A stretch of 64,000 nt of DNA from Zantedeschia hybrid cultivar (GCA_030544215.1 JARZZO010000011.1:1784001-1848000), one strand, 5' to 3'; positions 1 to 13,246 are shown, counted from the stretch's first letter. A program made the numbers and translations. Notes: generated by a model not told the origin, from the sequence alone.

Positions 1-764
1 GAGATTCCTCTTCTCGGTCTCTTTCCTTGAAGTACCACCTCAGCTCCCACATCTTGCTATATAAAACTTCGTAGGGGACTTCGGTAACCTCCTAACAGAC
101 GAGGACGATCATGTTGTTGCTTCTACTACACTATTCGAAGATTCCTTCATCAACCATGAAGATCTTCTCTTGTTTGTTAGATCTCCAAAGTCCAACAGGA
201 ATAAAATGATACATTACAATATGTCCACTCCTTGGCTCAAGTGGTTCTCAAGAAGTTCATGTCCCTATTAATATGCTCTTTTCTCTTCTTAAAAACTTTT
301 GTCAAACTATTACTCCTTGGCTCTTGGTTTCTCCTTATTACTTTTGTCAAACTATCAAGAGATATCCTCACCGCTGGATACGAGAAAGACCCATTTAATG
401 ATTTAATTTTTATCTTGTAAAATAATATACATCAGATACATATAGTTCAGAGAAACGAAAATTGCCAATGGACGCAGAAATAACTGTCTTTTTTTTACAT
501 TGATAATTATCGGAGATCCATTTTTATTTCCAATAACTTAACGAGTAGCCTTTAACAAAGCTCCTTATCTATTAACAAAAAAGGAAGTGGAAGGATAATC
601 CGCACTCAGGCGTCTATTTGCAACCTTAGCAGATATAAAAGGTTCCATGTAAGATGGTGGTTGGAGGAGAGAGAGTCGCTCCACAGGGATTTTAAGGAGC
701 TATTGCAGAATCCAGTTACCCTCTACAAAAACTGTTAGAGCACTTTGGTGTCCCCGCAAAAGCC

Positions 765-955
765 TACTCTTTGAAGATAATTAAACTTTGATGGAACAGT
801 TCTTCAAGAAAGTGCTGCTGTTGGATTGATGATGAAAGATTGATACTGCAACCTAATGCTATGTTAGACAAAGCAAGTAGAGAAATGTCTGCTGTAATGT
901 GTGCATGCAGCCCTTGAATCGCGCCCTGTTGATTCATATAGGAGTGCAATCTTTT
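765..955 (+). mobile_element. Possible LINE RNase H-domain relic
   Basis: A reading with stops gives LNFDGTVLQESAAVG followed by L-M-M-K-D. This resembles the start of the RNase H domain found at the 3' end of many plant LINE/retroelement polyproteins (family pattern: K-x-N-F-D-G-S ... A-G-x-G-x-x-x-R-D). A proline-containing stretch just upstream also fits that family. It is short and broken, and no poly(A) tail or target duplication is visible. The remaining sequence of 1-1300 shows nothing I can name; it is AT-rich spacer downstream of GAPC. Confidence 0.3.
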
Positions 956-1311
956 TTTCCGTGTTTATAGTTCTGATCAAAGATCAAATGATACAAATGT
1001 TTTGTATTTTTTTGTAATTGCATTTACTGTGCTACATCCAACCTTGACAACAACATGCATGCGTTTACAATTTACATTGATACTAGGACATTGCAACAAA
1101 CATTTCTCAAACAGCTATACTTAAATGACCCTCACGTTGTAAAAACCTATGCACCATACATTTATACGGATTTGTGTAAAGACCTATTAATATACTCCTT
1201 GGCTGATATTACATAATATACTTGATCACTTACTGACATCTTAACGTCAAGAGCCCATTGCTTCTCACATAGGAAGAAACCCCACATAGAGGAACCGAAG
1301 GCTAAAACCAA

Positions 1312-1403
1312 AGACCATACGAGAGCCACCAAGGACCATGTGGACTTAAAAGACGCTAGACCATACGAGAGCCACCAAGGACCATGTGGACTTAAAAAGA
1401 CGC
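1312..1403. repeat. 46-bp tandem duplication downstream of GAPC
   Basis: The block beginning AGACCATACGAGAGCCACC occurs twice with a period of 46 bp (1312-1357 and 1358-1403), almost without change. It lies just past the GAPC stop codon (minus strand), so it is probably within the GAPC 3' untranslated region. Confidence 0.85.
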
Positions 1404-1488
1404 TAGACGTTAACGTACAAAGCATTGTGATGACTGATGAGAACCACCGTTCACATGCAGGAGTTGGGGATCATGGCAGATGGACTCC

Positions 1489-4400
1489 TCAGTTGGTGGA
1501 CGCCATGTGGCGGATGAGGTCGACCACACGACAACTGCGAGTACCACGAATTAATTAATTAATAGACTGGTGAGAGCAAAAAACTGATTCTGCACTCTGC
1601 TTGTTGTTTAAAGAGAACATTTTTGGATGGCCCCAGCAAGCTGCTCCAAGAGAGAAGGCGATGCTTACCTGTATCCCCACTCGTTGTCGTACCAGGCCAC
1701 CAGCTTAACAAATTTCTCGTTCAGGACAATCCCAGCCTTGGCATCGAATATGCTTGACCTAGACGAACAATTGCAGATGAACGCAAGGTTAACACCAAGG
1801 AAAAAGCAACGAAGTTCTAACTAACTTTAGTGCACCCTTACCTGCTGTCACCCACAAAGTCACTAGAGACCAGATCCTCCTCGGTGTATCCCAAGATTCC
1901 TTTGAGTTTACCCTCTGACTCCTCCCTGCAGCCAAGAAAACTCACCAAAATGTCAGCAGAAATCCAGTAGCAATACCGAGAGGACCAAGAAAACACAAGG
2001 GCTTGGGAGCAATGGAGACGACAGGCTCTAATATTTATACTATAATCACATGGTCCCATACCCACGTCCTACCGTGTGGTTAACACATGGACATGCGCCA
2101 GCCGGTGTCAGGATCATCAACCTTAATTCAACAACCTTGGGTCAGCTGGATCCTAAGAATGACCCTAAGAGTTTATTTGATCCAGCTGCCTATCTGATGT
2201 TATCTTAATTGTGATTCTTCTGCAAAGTGATACTAAAGGAACTTTAGACAAGGGTTCTGTCCCTAGAACAAGTCCAATGAGGTCAGTCGGCAGGTAAAAG
2301 GCTACCTTCTTGCTTGCACAATCTATACATGCTCATGCAACTGAAGTGCATAACTTAAAAGTTTCCCCGGACATTTGAGGAATAAGATAAGAGGGAGAAA
2401 CAACTTAGACATTTGAGTAAAATAAACGCCTCACTGAAAACAGAGAAAGGAATAGGGATAAATGGGAGTGTGTATTGCTGTCAATTTATGAAATCCAATA
2501 ATTCTAGAACTGTATTTCTTTTAAATGCAAAATTCATTTTGAAAAGCCAAAAGCAGAGAAGCCTTCTGTAAAATGGTGGCCTTTGACTTATTTCCCTTTG
2601 CTTTACATCAGTCCGAACATTGATGAAATCCTGAAAACCACACGCACTGGAGAACTCACCCTGTTGTCTAGACAGAGAACCTTAGAAATTAAGACTTCCA
2701 AAGACATGCACAACTTTTGGAGCAAGAACATTGTTTCACTTACTTAATGACTGCTTTTATCTGATCATACGTGGCATTCTTCTCAAGACGAACAGTAAGA
2801 TCCACAACTGACACATTTATAGTTGGAACTCGAAATGCCATACCCGTGAGTTTCCCATTCAAGGAAGGCAACACCTTTCCAACAGCCTATAGAAACAGAT
2901 GAGAGTAGAGGTGAAATATACCATCAATACCTAGCAAAATGATTTCCTAGTTAAAAAAAATCCAATAAATCAATAAGCAAAACTTATAACATACATCTTA
3001 CAGCTGAAGATTTGTCAAAATGACATCAACATTGACAAAAGACATCGCCAAAAAGAATATCTGATAAACTAAACATGATCACATCAGACACACTAATATA
3101 CCTTGGCAGCTCCAGTGCTGCTGGGGATGATGTTGAATGATGCAGCCCTTCCACCCCTCCAGTCCTTGGCAGAAGGTCCATCAACGGTCTTTTGGGTAGC
3201 TAAGTGAGAGAACAAGCAAAATCATATCACAGTGAACGAATGATAGAAAACAATCATGAAAGAAAGAACAGGTCTCCACCAGTAATCGAATGCACCGTGG
3301 TCATCAAACCCTCTACAATGCCAAATTTGTCATGAATAACCTGCCATAAGGAAAGGACTTAAGCCATCCATCTCAAATAGACAGAATCAAGTGTATTTAT
3401 TCATATAAATAAAATTTATACCTTAGCCAAAGGAGCCAAGCAGTTGGTGGTGCAGCTTGCATTGGAAACTATTTCAATATTTGGCTTGTACTCGTGCTCA
3501 TTTACACCAACCACAAACATAGGAGCGTCCTTGCTGGGAGCTGTGATGACAATTTTCTTAGCGCCACCCTGTTTGCACAAAATCTACAATTACCCATTTG
3601 TGAAAGGATAGAAGTGGATAGATTTGCATGCAAACCCTAGATTTGGAAAAGGGTTCCATTAAATATCCAGTTTTGTAATTATTTTTGTGAAATATTATTT
3701 TTTATTAATTTCCCTCTCTGCTACTGAATGAGCACCATAAATAATGGCACATGTACATTTTGTGGATGGACAATGTATTTCTAGTAGATTATTCAAATAC
3801 CCTAACATCAGCCACCAGCAACTGTGAAACTTTATAGTAAACAACTTAGAAAACCTTAAATTCACCAAGAATTATTAAGGAGCCATGACAACAGATCTAC
3901 TACAAACATAGATTCGGTATCAACTCCACCCATGAGATCACAACACCATCCATTCTAAGCCAAAAAAAAAAAAAAAAAACTAAGAGGAAAAAATAGCAAA
4001 AATAAAAGGAGGATTATCAGATCCTTTGTTATTAACCCAAGGAAAAGTGGATAGTGACCTTGAGATGAGCAGAAGCTTTTTCCTTATCCGTGAACACACC
4101 AGTTGATTCAACCACATATTCAGCACCAGTTTCGCCCCATGGAATCTCATCAGGGTTCCTTTATTAACCAACAAATCAAACAACACGTAAGGTGAAACAG
4201 TCTCACTAAATCAATATGCAGTCAAGTGTTAACTCTCAACATTACCTGATTCCAAACACAGTGACTGCCTTCTCACCAAAGAGAATGGTGTTGGAATCCT
4301 TAACTTTGAGCTCATGATGCTTCCACTGACCATGGACAGTATCATACTTGAACATGTATGTCTGCAGAAAGTCACCCAGAAATTAGAAACATATGGGACC

Positions 4401-5799
4401 ACATGAAGGACATTTTACCCAAAAAAATGACCATGAAATACCAAACCAGCTGCTGTTTGCAATCCTACATCTATCACTATACAATATTAAACCTCCATGA
4501 TGTGATAAGGAGCAGATTCTGTACGGAATTCAGGGAATTGTGCACATGAAATACCTACAGATATCGGCCATCACATAATCCTAGAACAACATCAGCTGGG
4601 AACACCAGGCAAACTTGCACAAGCCAAGTCAAGTACTCTGATCACACATCATCAAGACCTCACATCATGAAAGCAACAGAAAGAATTGTGTACTAGATGT
4701 TTGGACTAATGAAAAACAGAATATTTGAATTACTTTAGGCACCATGGGCCACAGACATTTATTAGATGAAAAATAAAGAATACCGAATTATTTACCCAGA
4801 CATTTGTAACGACAAAGGTAGCCGAATAAACAGAAGCAAATAAACAAAAGCATAAATTTTCTTTGTCGCGGGAATTAAAGGAATATTACGGCTAATGGCA
4901 ACACACCAAACAACTAAGGGTTTTTTACACATATAATCTTTCTATAATACAAATAAGTCCCCTAATCTGACTATTTACAAATAAACCCCTACAATCTCAA
5001 CTTTCTTACAAATAAGTCTTATTAGGGGCTTATTTGTAATATTCTTATGGACTTATTTGTAAACTTAAGAGATCTTTCACTAATTCACCGTAAATTATGG
5101 GGGTTTACTTGTAAATAGTCAGATTATGAGAACTTATTTATAATATCAAAAGATTATAGGGGCTTATATGTAAAAAACTCAACAAAACACAAGGTTCATC
5201 CGACGCCTCTCACAAGGTTTACAAAACACCCAGTCTCTGATGGCCTATCTATAGTTATAACCACCATGTAAAAGGAAACCTTCAAGCAAAAATTAAGTTT
5301 GAAATTACCCCATGATGGCCATGGACTGCAACAGATTAAAACAGTGCCAATAGTTTCGAAGCATATGGCTATACACGTATACGTATTTAGTATTCACCAT
5401 GTAGTCGGCGGCGATGAAGGGGTCATTGACGGCGACGAGCTCGATCTCCTCGCTCAGCAGCGCCGCCCTCGCCACCAGGCGCCCGATCCTGCCGAACCCT
5501 GCACCGCCGCCACCCACCGCCAGGCCACATCAACAGAAACCAAAGGGACGGAGCTATGAAACAAGTGATCAAGTGCATGGGGAAGAAACATCTACAAGAT
5601 CAGGGAGATCACGGACGAACAACTCACCATTGATGCCGATCTTCACCTTTTTGCCTGATGCTGCTGCATGCACGGTGCATCCACACACCGACAGACAAGG
5701 AAGAGGAGAATATGTAAAACTACTGACCATTAGAAAAGATGGACATCAGAAAAAGAGAGGGGGACCGAGATGAAGAAGAGATTAAAGGGAATTACCCAT
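1489..5799 (-). CDS. GAPC: Cytosolic glyceraldehyde-3-phosphate dehydrogenase, phosphorylating (12 coding exons)
   Basis: Catalyses NAD-dependent oxidation and phosphorylation of glyceraldehyde-3-phosphate in cytosolic glycolysis; the family is homotetrameric. Minus-strand exons: 5799-5796 (only ATGG), 5654-5628, 5498-5398, 4361-4246, 4158-4059, 3568-3422, 3340-3280, 3199-3102, 2886-2744, 1925-1842, 1758-1669, 1534-1489. All junctions are GT-AG, phases agree, and the total is 1017 nt (338 residues plus stop), the normal family length. Visible motifs: Rossmann start KVKINGFGRIGR-type segment (KIGINGFGRIGR), NASCTTNCLAPLAK with catalytic Cys155, the partner His182 in TTVHSIT, and the C-terminal WYDNEWGY. 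There is no plastid transit peptide, so it is the cytosolic GAPC and not GAPA/B or GAPCp. One oddity: the usual YSSR/YSTR near the C-terminus reads YSCR. Neighbour: the SET-domain gene lies divergently 7.8 kb away. Confidence 0.97.
4918..5180. mobile_element. Foldback MITE inside a GAPC intron
   Basis: The left end GGGTTTTTTACACATATAA and the reverse complement of the right end GAGTTTTTTACATATAAG match. The complementarity continues inward for roughly 75 bp, through TCTGACTATTTACAA on both arms. The element lies in the 1,036-bp intron between exons 5398 and 4361 of GAPC. It has no coding capacity. The target duplication is not clear. Confidence 0.75.
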
Positions 5800-5880
5800 G
5801 GCAGTCGAAGAGATCTCCGGTGAGCTTGTGTGTGTGAGAGAGGGGGCCGGGTAGGAGAGGAGATTTTAAGTTGTTCTTCC
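5800..5880 (-). promoter_or_regulatory. GAPC leader and proximal promoter
   Basis: Immediately upstream of the minus-strand ATG is a CT-rich leader with a CACACACACA run, typical of plant 5' untranslated regions. A weak TATA-like TTAAAATC lies about 65-75 bp before the ATG (near 5862-5870). The transcription start cannot be placed from sequence alone. Confidence 0.35.
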
Positions 5881-6089
5881 ACCCTTGTGGAGAGCCAGAG
5901 GCCTGAGACAGCTTCCGGATGCCTCGATCGGCTGCCGCTGCAACGTTATGGACGGGCATAGACTGCATAGTTTGCGCCCGAGCCCGTGGGACGTAAGAAC
6001 CCTCTCGGCGCGTCAGCTTCACCAAGAACCACCTGTCAAGCCTGCACGTACGCCTGGCACAGATGTCCGTAACACGTGACATCGGATGA

Positions 6090-7200
6090 GACCAGATTCT
6101 CTATAATTTTCTTCTTAACCTTTATTGATGATAATTTATTTTATATTCGACACTACTTATGAGATCACATTCTCTATCATTTTTTCCAGATTCTCTATGA
6201 TTTTTTTCTCAACATTTATATAAATTTACTTTTTATTCGACACTGCTTATTTATTCTTTTGTCCATGTGAATATTTAATAGAGACATATGGACATCTGAG
6301 AAAAAAGGCTTAATTAATGGAATACTTTTTATCTAATTATGTTTCGCCTTGCTCACGGGAGTATTTTTAAGGCGTGTTTTTCGCAAATAATCTCATACCA
6401 AATCTTATACATGTAAAAATATAAAGTATACATATGTACAAAAATTCTTGTATATTCATTGCATATGTAAATAAATTTATAGTCAAATAAAAAAACTTTT
6501 TGTAAAATGGGTATAACTATGTGTGAAAAAACATCTTATGTATTCATAGTGTATGTAGAAAATTTTCTACTGTCAAATCACTTATGAAATAAATTTTATT
6601 TAAGAAAGTTTCTTACTTTCTCTCGAGGAGCTTTTACATGTAAAATATTCTTTAAGGAGTTATTTGTAAGAAAACCCTAATTTTAATTCTTTTTGTCATA
6701 AAGTGGTTAACAATACAAAGTACGTGGGCAATCCACATCCATTGATCAAAGTCTCTCGAAGAGAGGAAAACTCAGAAAAATAATGATCAGAGGTCCTTAC
6801 TTCGAACGTGGGCACCGAAGTGGTATGGACAGTGCATAATATCAGTTTTTAGTTAGTCTCACATCGTTTGTTTTTGAGTTTATATAATTACTAGCTTGAT
6901 AAAATATCAAATTTAAATTAACAAATTTTAATTTTGATGGAAAAATAAGAATTTCATTTTAATAATTCTTCGTAAAGAGAGATAGAGAGAGATACTTTCT
7001 TATCGCCACGTGTCGTGATTTTATTTTTGGCGAGAAAACATGAACTTTGTTTTAATATTATAGTATACACGACCTATGCAGTTCCAAATATAATCTAATG
7101 CTTTATCTTTTTGTATTTGTCTATATTAATTTCATGAGGGACTGTCGATTTCTCTTTCTTTTTAGTTTAATTTGTAAATCAACCTGAATATGAAAGAGAA
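6090..7200. other. AT-rich intergenic spacer
   Basis: The spacer between GAPC and the SET gene begins here. A degenerate direct repeat occurs near 6100-6250 (the phrase on 'ATTCTCTAT.ATTTTTTTCTCAACATTTATA' type sequence recurs). No open frame or RNA gene is evident apart from the MITE-like element listed at 6373-6679. Confidence 0.5.
6373..6679. mobile_element. MITE-like element
   Basis: The left end GTGTTTTTCGCAAATAATC and the right end GAGTTATTTGTAAGAAAAC are imperfect inverted copies. The sequence style (ACAAATAA next to a T-run) resembles the intronic MITE at 4918-5180, so they may be distant relatives. No coding capacity. Confidence 0.5.
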
Positions 7201-7214
7201 TGTTAGCTTAATTA

Positions 7215-8030
7215 ATCTTATACAATGATGAGGGGTGATTGAGATCCGGTTCAATAAGATCTATTTAGCCAAAAGACTCGAGGGCCCGCAGTCCACAAGT
7301 ACTTACATGAGGGTACCATGTAAATTATCTTGGTACTTCGATTAGCAAACCGAAGGCAAGAACCTGGAGTGCATGAGCTCAAGTCCAAGGAACGCCATGT
7401 CTGGAAGACCGACAGATCAGTTGGTAACCTCTGAGACATTACAGTGTCTCGGTCATGTGTACTGAGCACCGAGAAGAGCCTACACTCTCGATAACCGAAG
7501 GTCTGTGACTCATCTAGTGGGGAGGGGGACAAGAGCTTGGGCTCAAACGCCACCTTCTCCTTACTGCCCGAGAGATCGAAGGTTTTCTAAGGTCGATCCA
7601 TAACTCCTCTCTGCCATCAGGCGGGTCTTGCGGGTTAACAATATAATCGTCTATTTAAGGCAGGTCCACACGATTTACTCTCCCAATCATGAGAGGAAAT
7701 TCCTCTTTGTCTAGTATCCTACGATCCCATCAATCAAAGGATGTAGATCATAGGCCAATTAACTTCTCAATGGTAAACGACCCCATGATGCCGCATCAGA
7801 GGTGGACTATACTATCCTTGACCTTCTCCAGTGAAAGATACCATGAATGCAAGCCTAAAACTCCAGAGCTAGAACCTGACTTAGGTATCAAAAGGTTTTG
7901 CCTTCTAGAAGAACAGGAGCCCTCTAATATCTCTCCTCCTTCTTGCAGGTTCTACCCTGAGCATTTTCAATTTTACAAATTCTATTGAATAGTCAGAAGG
8001 TCTAATTGAATGGTTATCATCGCCTAACCA
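7215..8030 (+). mobile_element. Possible LTR remnant (Ty3/gypsy Tat-like)
   Basis: A more GC-balanced island in AT-rich DNA. It contains a TATA-like TCTATTTAAGG at about 7650 followed by a stretch resembling an LTR R-U5 region (CTGACTTAGGTATCAAAAGG, then a TTGCAGGTTCTACCC-type phrase near 7945). This order is common in Tat/Ogre-lineage LTRs. Ends, target duplication and internal domains were not found, so it is at best a degraded solo LTR. Confidence 0.35.
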
Positions 8031-8268
8031 GTTTCTGACCGCTGCAAACACTAATGATATGCTCAAATTAATCTATTTCGTTTTGGTTTAATTTGTGAAT
8101 TCGTTTGTTTGTTGATCTCTATCCTCTGCTCGATATGAGCAAAATTTGAACTTTGATTTGAGCTTAATTCTAATTCTAATGTTAAGATTTGAGCTCGACT
8201 GGATAAAAAAAACACGCACAAACTTGAATTCAGCTGGCTGACTCAAAAAAGTAATCCTAAAAATATAC

Positions 8269-8460
8269 TCATAAAGCTAATCTTAATAATTTTACAAATG
8301 GCCTCCTGACTTGGCGCAGAGCGCCCAATGGTGCGGAGTATCCAACGCTGGCGCACACTTGCGCAGTGCATGCGCCTTGCACTGGTGCCGGCACAATGTC
8401 CCCTTCACGAGCAGTGAATCGAAATCTCCTTCCGTCCTGAGTTAGCCATCGAATCACATA
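8269..8460. other. GC-rich island of unknown origin
   Basis: About 150 bp rich in GCGC and TGCGC words (GGCGCAGAGCGCCC, TTGCGCAGTGCATGCGCC), standing out sharply from the AT-rich flanks. The words are locally self-complementary. I recognise no gene in it. Confidence 0.4.
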
Positions 8461-8837
8461 ATAAAAAAAATGTGATATTTACATATAACCTCCTAAATTA
8501 TGTGGTTCTGTCTTAAATTTCATCATGAGTTAAAATATCTTTATTTTATTTAAAGTTAAGAATACATTTTAACATTAAATATATACAATAAACTACAGGT
8601 AGATGTTCATATGATTTTACTTACAAGGTGTTTGTATTTTAGCTCAGCATATTATTAGTGTTTTCAGTTAATAGCTTTCACATATTTTATATAAGATAGT
8701 AATATTTTAGTTTAGGTGAAATTAAAAATAAACCTACATCATTAAAAGGTTTATATGCAAATATCACCGTAGTTAAGAGGGCTATATACAAATATGAATA
8801 TGTACGAGCTATCTACAAATATGAGATCTTTTTGGTT

Positions 8838-10313
8838 CCGTTTAGTATCGAGATAGAAAAATGAAGGAATAGGAACAAGTTAACCTAGATTAATATCCCT
8901 ATCCCTATTCTATGATACGTTTTGGTACGCGAGGGGATAAAGAAAAAGTTAATCATATTTTATGTTTGATGAAAATGAGCATAATAAGGAGTATAAGTTG
9001 TGAAAAAAGATATTGCTACCATTCTAATCTCAAGATAACATGGGTAACATATTAGTTTATGTAATATAATTATATATTCAATATATATGTAGTATATTAA
9101 ATGTAAATATTTTTATTTTTTATTTTACTCATATTACGATACACCAAGCATATCTAATCTAAGTTATTGAAGTTAACTATATAGTAAAGGCATTCAATTT
9201 ATATTACACATAATTAAGATATAATTAGAATATAATTATATATTAAATATGTTTATTAGTACCATTCAGTATAATAAATGAATCCATTATTAAAGTTAAT
9301 TATATTATCATTTATAAACCAATGTAATACTAATGTTTATTAGTACTAATACTAGCATGTAAGTACTAATACCACTAATGTAAGTACTAATACTAATTAA
9401 GATAATAACATATGTTATTATATTATATATAATAATATATTAAAATACTTACTAGTGTTATTTAAGTTAATAATATGCATTATTATATTATTTTCTGTTG
9501 AGGGTATATCGCATAGAAGTATTCAATTTGGATCAGTGAGTTTTCATTTTGGGCAGAACAAATCTACTAAATCTTTTATTCCAACTAGTAGGAGGGCTTG
9601 AAAAAAAATGTGAGGAAAGATCCCACTAAACCCAATTTGATCCATGAATTACGGATATCGGCTTGATTAAGATTTCTATTTAATGTCACATTACTCATTA
9701 GCTAGTAATGAAGTCGTTATTAGAGTTAAGTATATTATTTTATAAATGCCATATAGTACTAATGCTTATTAGTACTAATATAAGTACTAATGCTACTAAC
9801 ATAAGTACTAATATTAATTTAAGATAATAGTATATGTTATTATATTATATATACTAACATATTAAAATAGTTAGTAGCACTATTTAAGATAATAATATAT
9901 ATTATTATATTATATAATAATATAAATTTTATATTTAATAACATATTTTAATGTATACTAATATATTAAAATAGTTAGTAGCACTATTTAAGATAATAAT
10001 ATATATTATTATATTATATAATAATATAAAATTTCTATTCAATAACATATTTTAATGTCATTAACTAGTAATAAAGTAATTATTAGAATTAATTATATTA
10101 TTATTTTATGAACAAAGAGAAGGAAAAAATATGGTAAGAACGGGGTTAAAGGGCGGGGATAACTCATTCTAATTTTTTGATGGAATTAGTTATCCCCGGC
10201 CTCCTTATCCCTAACCCCGTTAAACCCCCTTATCCTCGTCATTTTTTGACGTCCCAAATGAAGAATGGGATTAAAGGATCCCTTATCCGGCAATCCGAAT
10301 ACCAAATAGGGCG
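8838..10313. mobile_element. Possible large non-autonomous DNA element with AT-rich core
   Basis: The left edge (CCGTTTAGTATCGAG) and the reverse complement of the right edge (CCTATTTGGTATTCGG) are similar. Both edges are followed inward by GGGATAA/TTATCCC-type words (8930-8942 and 10150-10275). The interior is almost pure AT with the direct repeats listed separately. No coding capacity and no clean target duplication. Confidence 0.35.
9332..10060. repeat. AT-rich direct repeats (about 426 bp and about 104 bp periods)
   Basis: The block containing TTATTAGTACTAATA and many TAAGTACTAATA words at 9332-9490 recurs at about 9758-9900. The segment with TTAGTAGCACTATTTAAG at about 9850 recurs at about 9953. 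The interior is dominated by TTATTATATTATAT words. Confidence 0.7.
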
Positions 10314-10329
10314 AGAGTTATTTGCTAAA

Positions 10330-12800
10330 ACTTCATCTTAAAAAATATAATTTATATGGCCTATAATACGTGCACGTGACACTATAGCTAGATTAACATT
10401 GTATTTATCTAATAAAGATGATTGTTTGAAAGTGATAAAGCATAGGAGGGTGTTGTGATTTGCTTGCCCATCTCCATCTCAAGTTTGAGTAATGTTTGCG
10501 ACAATATCTATGCCGTAACATGAGAAGGGGCATTACACCATTTTTTAAAAAAGTTTGTTTTAGGTTGGCTCCAATGTGCCCTATTTGTATGTATAGTGTA
10601 ATGTCCCATCAAGCAATCTAAAATGTTAAAAACCTAAAGATCATATAAATCTGAAAAATTGGGCATTATGTAGTACAAATATGTAAGACACATCGGGGTT
10701 GGCCTAAAAAGATTCTTTTTTTTTTGTTTACTTTGTGCAATATTCCTATTGCAATACAGGAAGATATTGCAGCAAGCATTACTCCTCGCGTTTTTATATG
10801 GGGATGTACAAAAACCCCACAGTCCATAACTGTTGTCGCACATTAAACTTGAGTTTTGACTATATAGTGGATCAAATGAGTCTCGGGAATAATCTAACTT
10901 GGATGAGTCCCCCCTCAAAATCCTCCTATCTTCATGTTAAAAATAATAATAAAATTATCAATAAAATTTAAATATTTAAACTTTTAAATAGGTCCATTTG
11001 GATTGTTCCCATCCATGGGACTTTAATTTTCAATGTTCGATCGTGACGATCAATCATAGTCATTCGATTGGGTAGTTATAAAGAATCAACTTTTAAAAAT
11101 ATTAAAAAATAGAAAAAACATTATATTAGTCCCTAGGGTGATCCCATCTTCTGAGATTTTAGTTTTGATTCTCAATATCGACGCGTTTGATTGGACAATT
11201 ACGATTAAGTTTTTCGATTAAATGGTGAAAATTAAATCTAAAGGGGCCGAAACCAACATAGATGGGAGTATTTGGATATTTTAGAAATTTTGATGATTAT
11301 TTATTTATTTATTTAAGATATAAAGTGAGAGATTCTAAGGAAACTCATCTAAGATAAATGAGCCACATGCCTCATTATAGTCGGCCATATATATATATAT
11401 ATTAGAGATAACGGGTCCCAATGGTCAAACACCCCCATCTAGGTTATTTTTCACTTATTTAGATTTAATTTTCACCGTTGGATCAGAAAAATTTTACTGT
11501 AGCCATCCAATCACATGTGCTGTTGTTTGGAGATCAGAACTAAAATATCAGGGGATATCGTCAACCATAAGAGTTAATATGATGAATTGGCACATTGAAT
11601 AATTTCCATATATATATATATCATGTAGAATTCAAATGATTAATTATATGAATTATGTGATTTATAATTAGTTAATTGTATGATAAACCACATTTGTGGA
11701 TTTGATGTATATGTTAGATCGAAAGACTCATTTTATTTAATAATATTTTTCAAGTAATTCGAAATAATTGAAGTATAATGCTGTAAGATTCGAGATGAAA
11801 ATTTACTTTGGATGGTGATTTGCTTTTATGTTAGTGGTATGATATATTAATCTTTTTATTTGGAATATGAGATGAGCATTGAATAGTTTGTAGATCTAGC
11901 ATGTACTTATAATATAGATAAAAGACTATATATATATATATATATATATATTCAAAAGTTTTAACAGAATCTCCTGAAAGAAAAGATTATACAATTTGAC
12001 ATTTAAGCTAATTTTTCATCTTGAGTAACATATTTTTTGTACTGCCAAAATCGTTCCACCTTCTTGAGACAATTATATGTATCCTATTGTGCTTTATATA
12101 TTTCGTGGGTTTCATGTACCTCATTTTCAATGTAAGTTGAATTACATTGAACGGAAATAGGGGCATAACAAAACCTAACTAAAATTTCTTTACTTAAACT
12201 AAGAGCAATGCTAACATGACTGAAAAACTTTCTCAATTTTGTTATGATAAAAAAAAGGGAAAAGTTCAAGCTAAGGGGTTACTTATAAATTTATCTGCTA
12301 TAGTTATTCTCACTTTTTATGTCCCAACCAATCAAGTACACCCACTTCAGGTGGTTAAATAAATTGGAGAACCTTTTATGTCATGCTAACATTACCCTAA
12401 ACTAATCAAAAGATCCTCCACTCATCGTAAGATCCTACTTCAATCCGTCAGAAACGACATTGTTAACGAACATCTCCTGATTAGCAGGAGATCCACTCAT
12501 CGTCTCAAGCACTTTTAAAAATTTAGTTGCTTACACAGTTACACTTATTAGCCTTTGATTTTTGTGATCCTTCATTAAAAAAATCTTAAAAAATAAGTCG
12601 TTCAAGTAATTAGAAAAAGAAATCACCCCAAGTCTTATAGTCCTATCAAAAAGTGAACTTTGGAAAATAGACAGATGTCACTCCAACACCTATCATATGC
12701 CATCCTTTCTTTTAACTTCAACAGACTTTAAAAAATTAGATATTGAATAAAACATCCTCCTTATAACTTGACACCAGTCAAAGCAGGTCCATCATGGAAA
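10330..12800. other. AT-rich intergenic DNA with degraded elements
   Basis: No gene is recognisable. Visible items are an end resembling the 12.8-kb MITE family (CAGCAAGCATTACT near 10768), a pair of similar blocks at about 11000-11260 and 11400-11600 (phrases on CCAATCA, GATCAGAACTAAAAT and GGGGATCCCATC type words), and AT dinucleotide runs near 11386 and 11930-11952. Confidence 0.4.
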
Positions 12801-12804
12801 GAAG

Positions 12805-13246
12805 AGTAATACTTGCTGGAGGGCACTGGCGTCCGATCCAATGAATCGGACGGCAGTCCAACATCATGTTGGAGAGCAAGTGAGCCTATTTTTTATTTTC
12901 TTTCTTTTTAGATTTTATATTTTTTTTGAGATGTCTGATAAAAAATCTGATGGTACATCTGACGAGTTTGGGTCGGTCTTGAGCTAACTATATATTTTTA
13001 ATTTTTTTTGAAATACATTTCATTTTGTGTGCACACAAAAAATATTATTTTTCAAAAAATATACAATCAACTTGAACTTGACCTGAACTCATTGACTGTA
13101 CTGTTAAATTTTTTATCGGAGGTCTCAAAAAAATTAAAATTTTTTAAGACAATCGATACATTTACTATCCAGTAGTGTGGGCAGCCATCTGATCTACTGG
13201 ATCAGACAGCATAGATACCCTGAATATTGCAGCAAGTGTTACTACA
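12805..13246. mobile_element. MITE with AGTAA termini and CCGATC hairpins
   Basis: The left end AGTAATACTTGCTG (12805-12818) pairs with the right end CAGCAAGTGTTACT (13230-13243), 13 of 14 positions. GAAAGAA lies at both outer flanks and may be the target duplication. Each end carries an inner hairpin: CGTCCGATCC-AATGAAT-CGGACG on the left and a degenerate CATCTGATC...GATCAGACA on the right. The same hairpin and AGTAA ends occur in the element at 32411-32765. Confidence 0.65.

Noticed and set aside
1489..5799. Plastid GAPDH (GAPA, GAPB or GAPCp)
   Set aside because: The protein starts MGKKVKIGINGFGR with no transit peptide and has the cytosolic length of 338 residues.
9300..10060. CRISPR-like array
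   Set aside because: Repeats are AT-rich, irregularly spaced and of unequal length in a plant genome; no spacers of uniform size.
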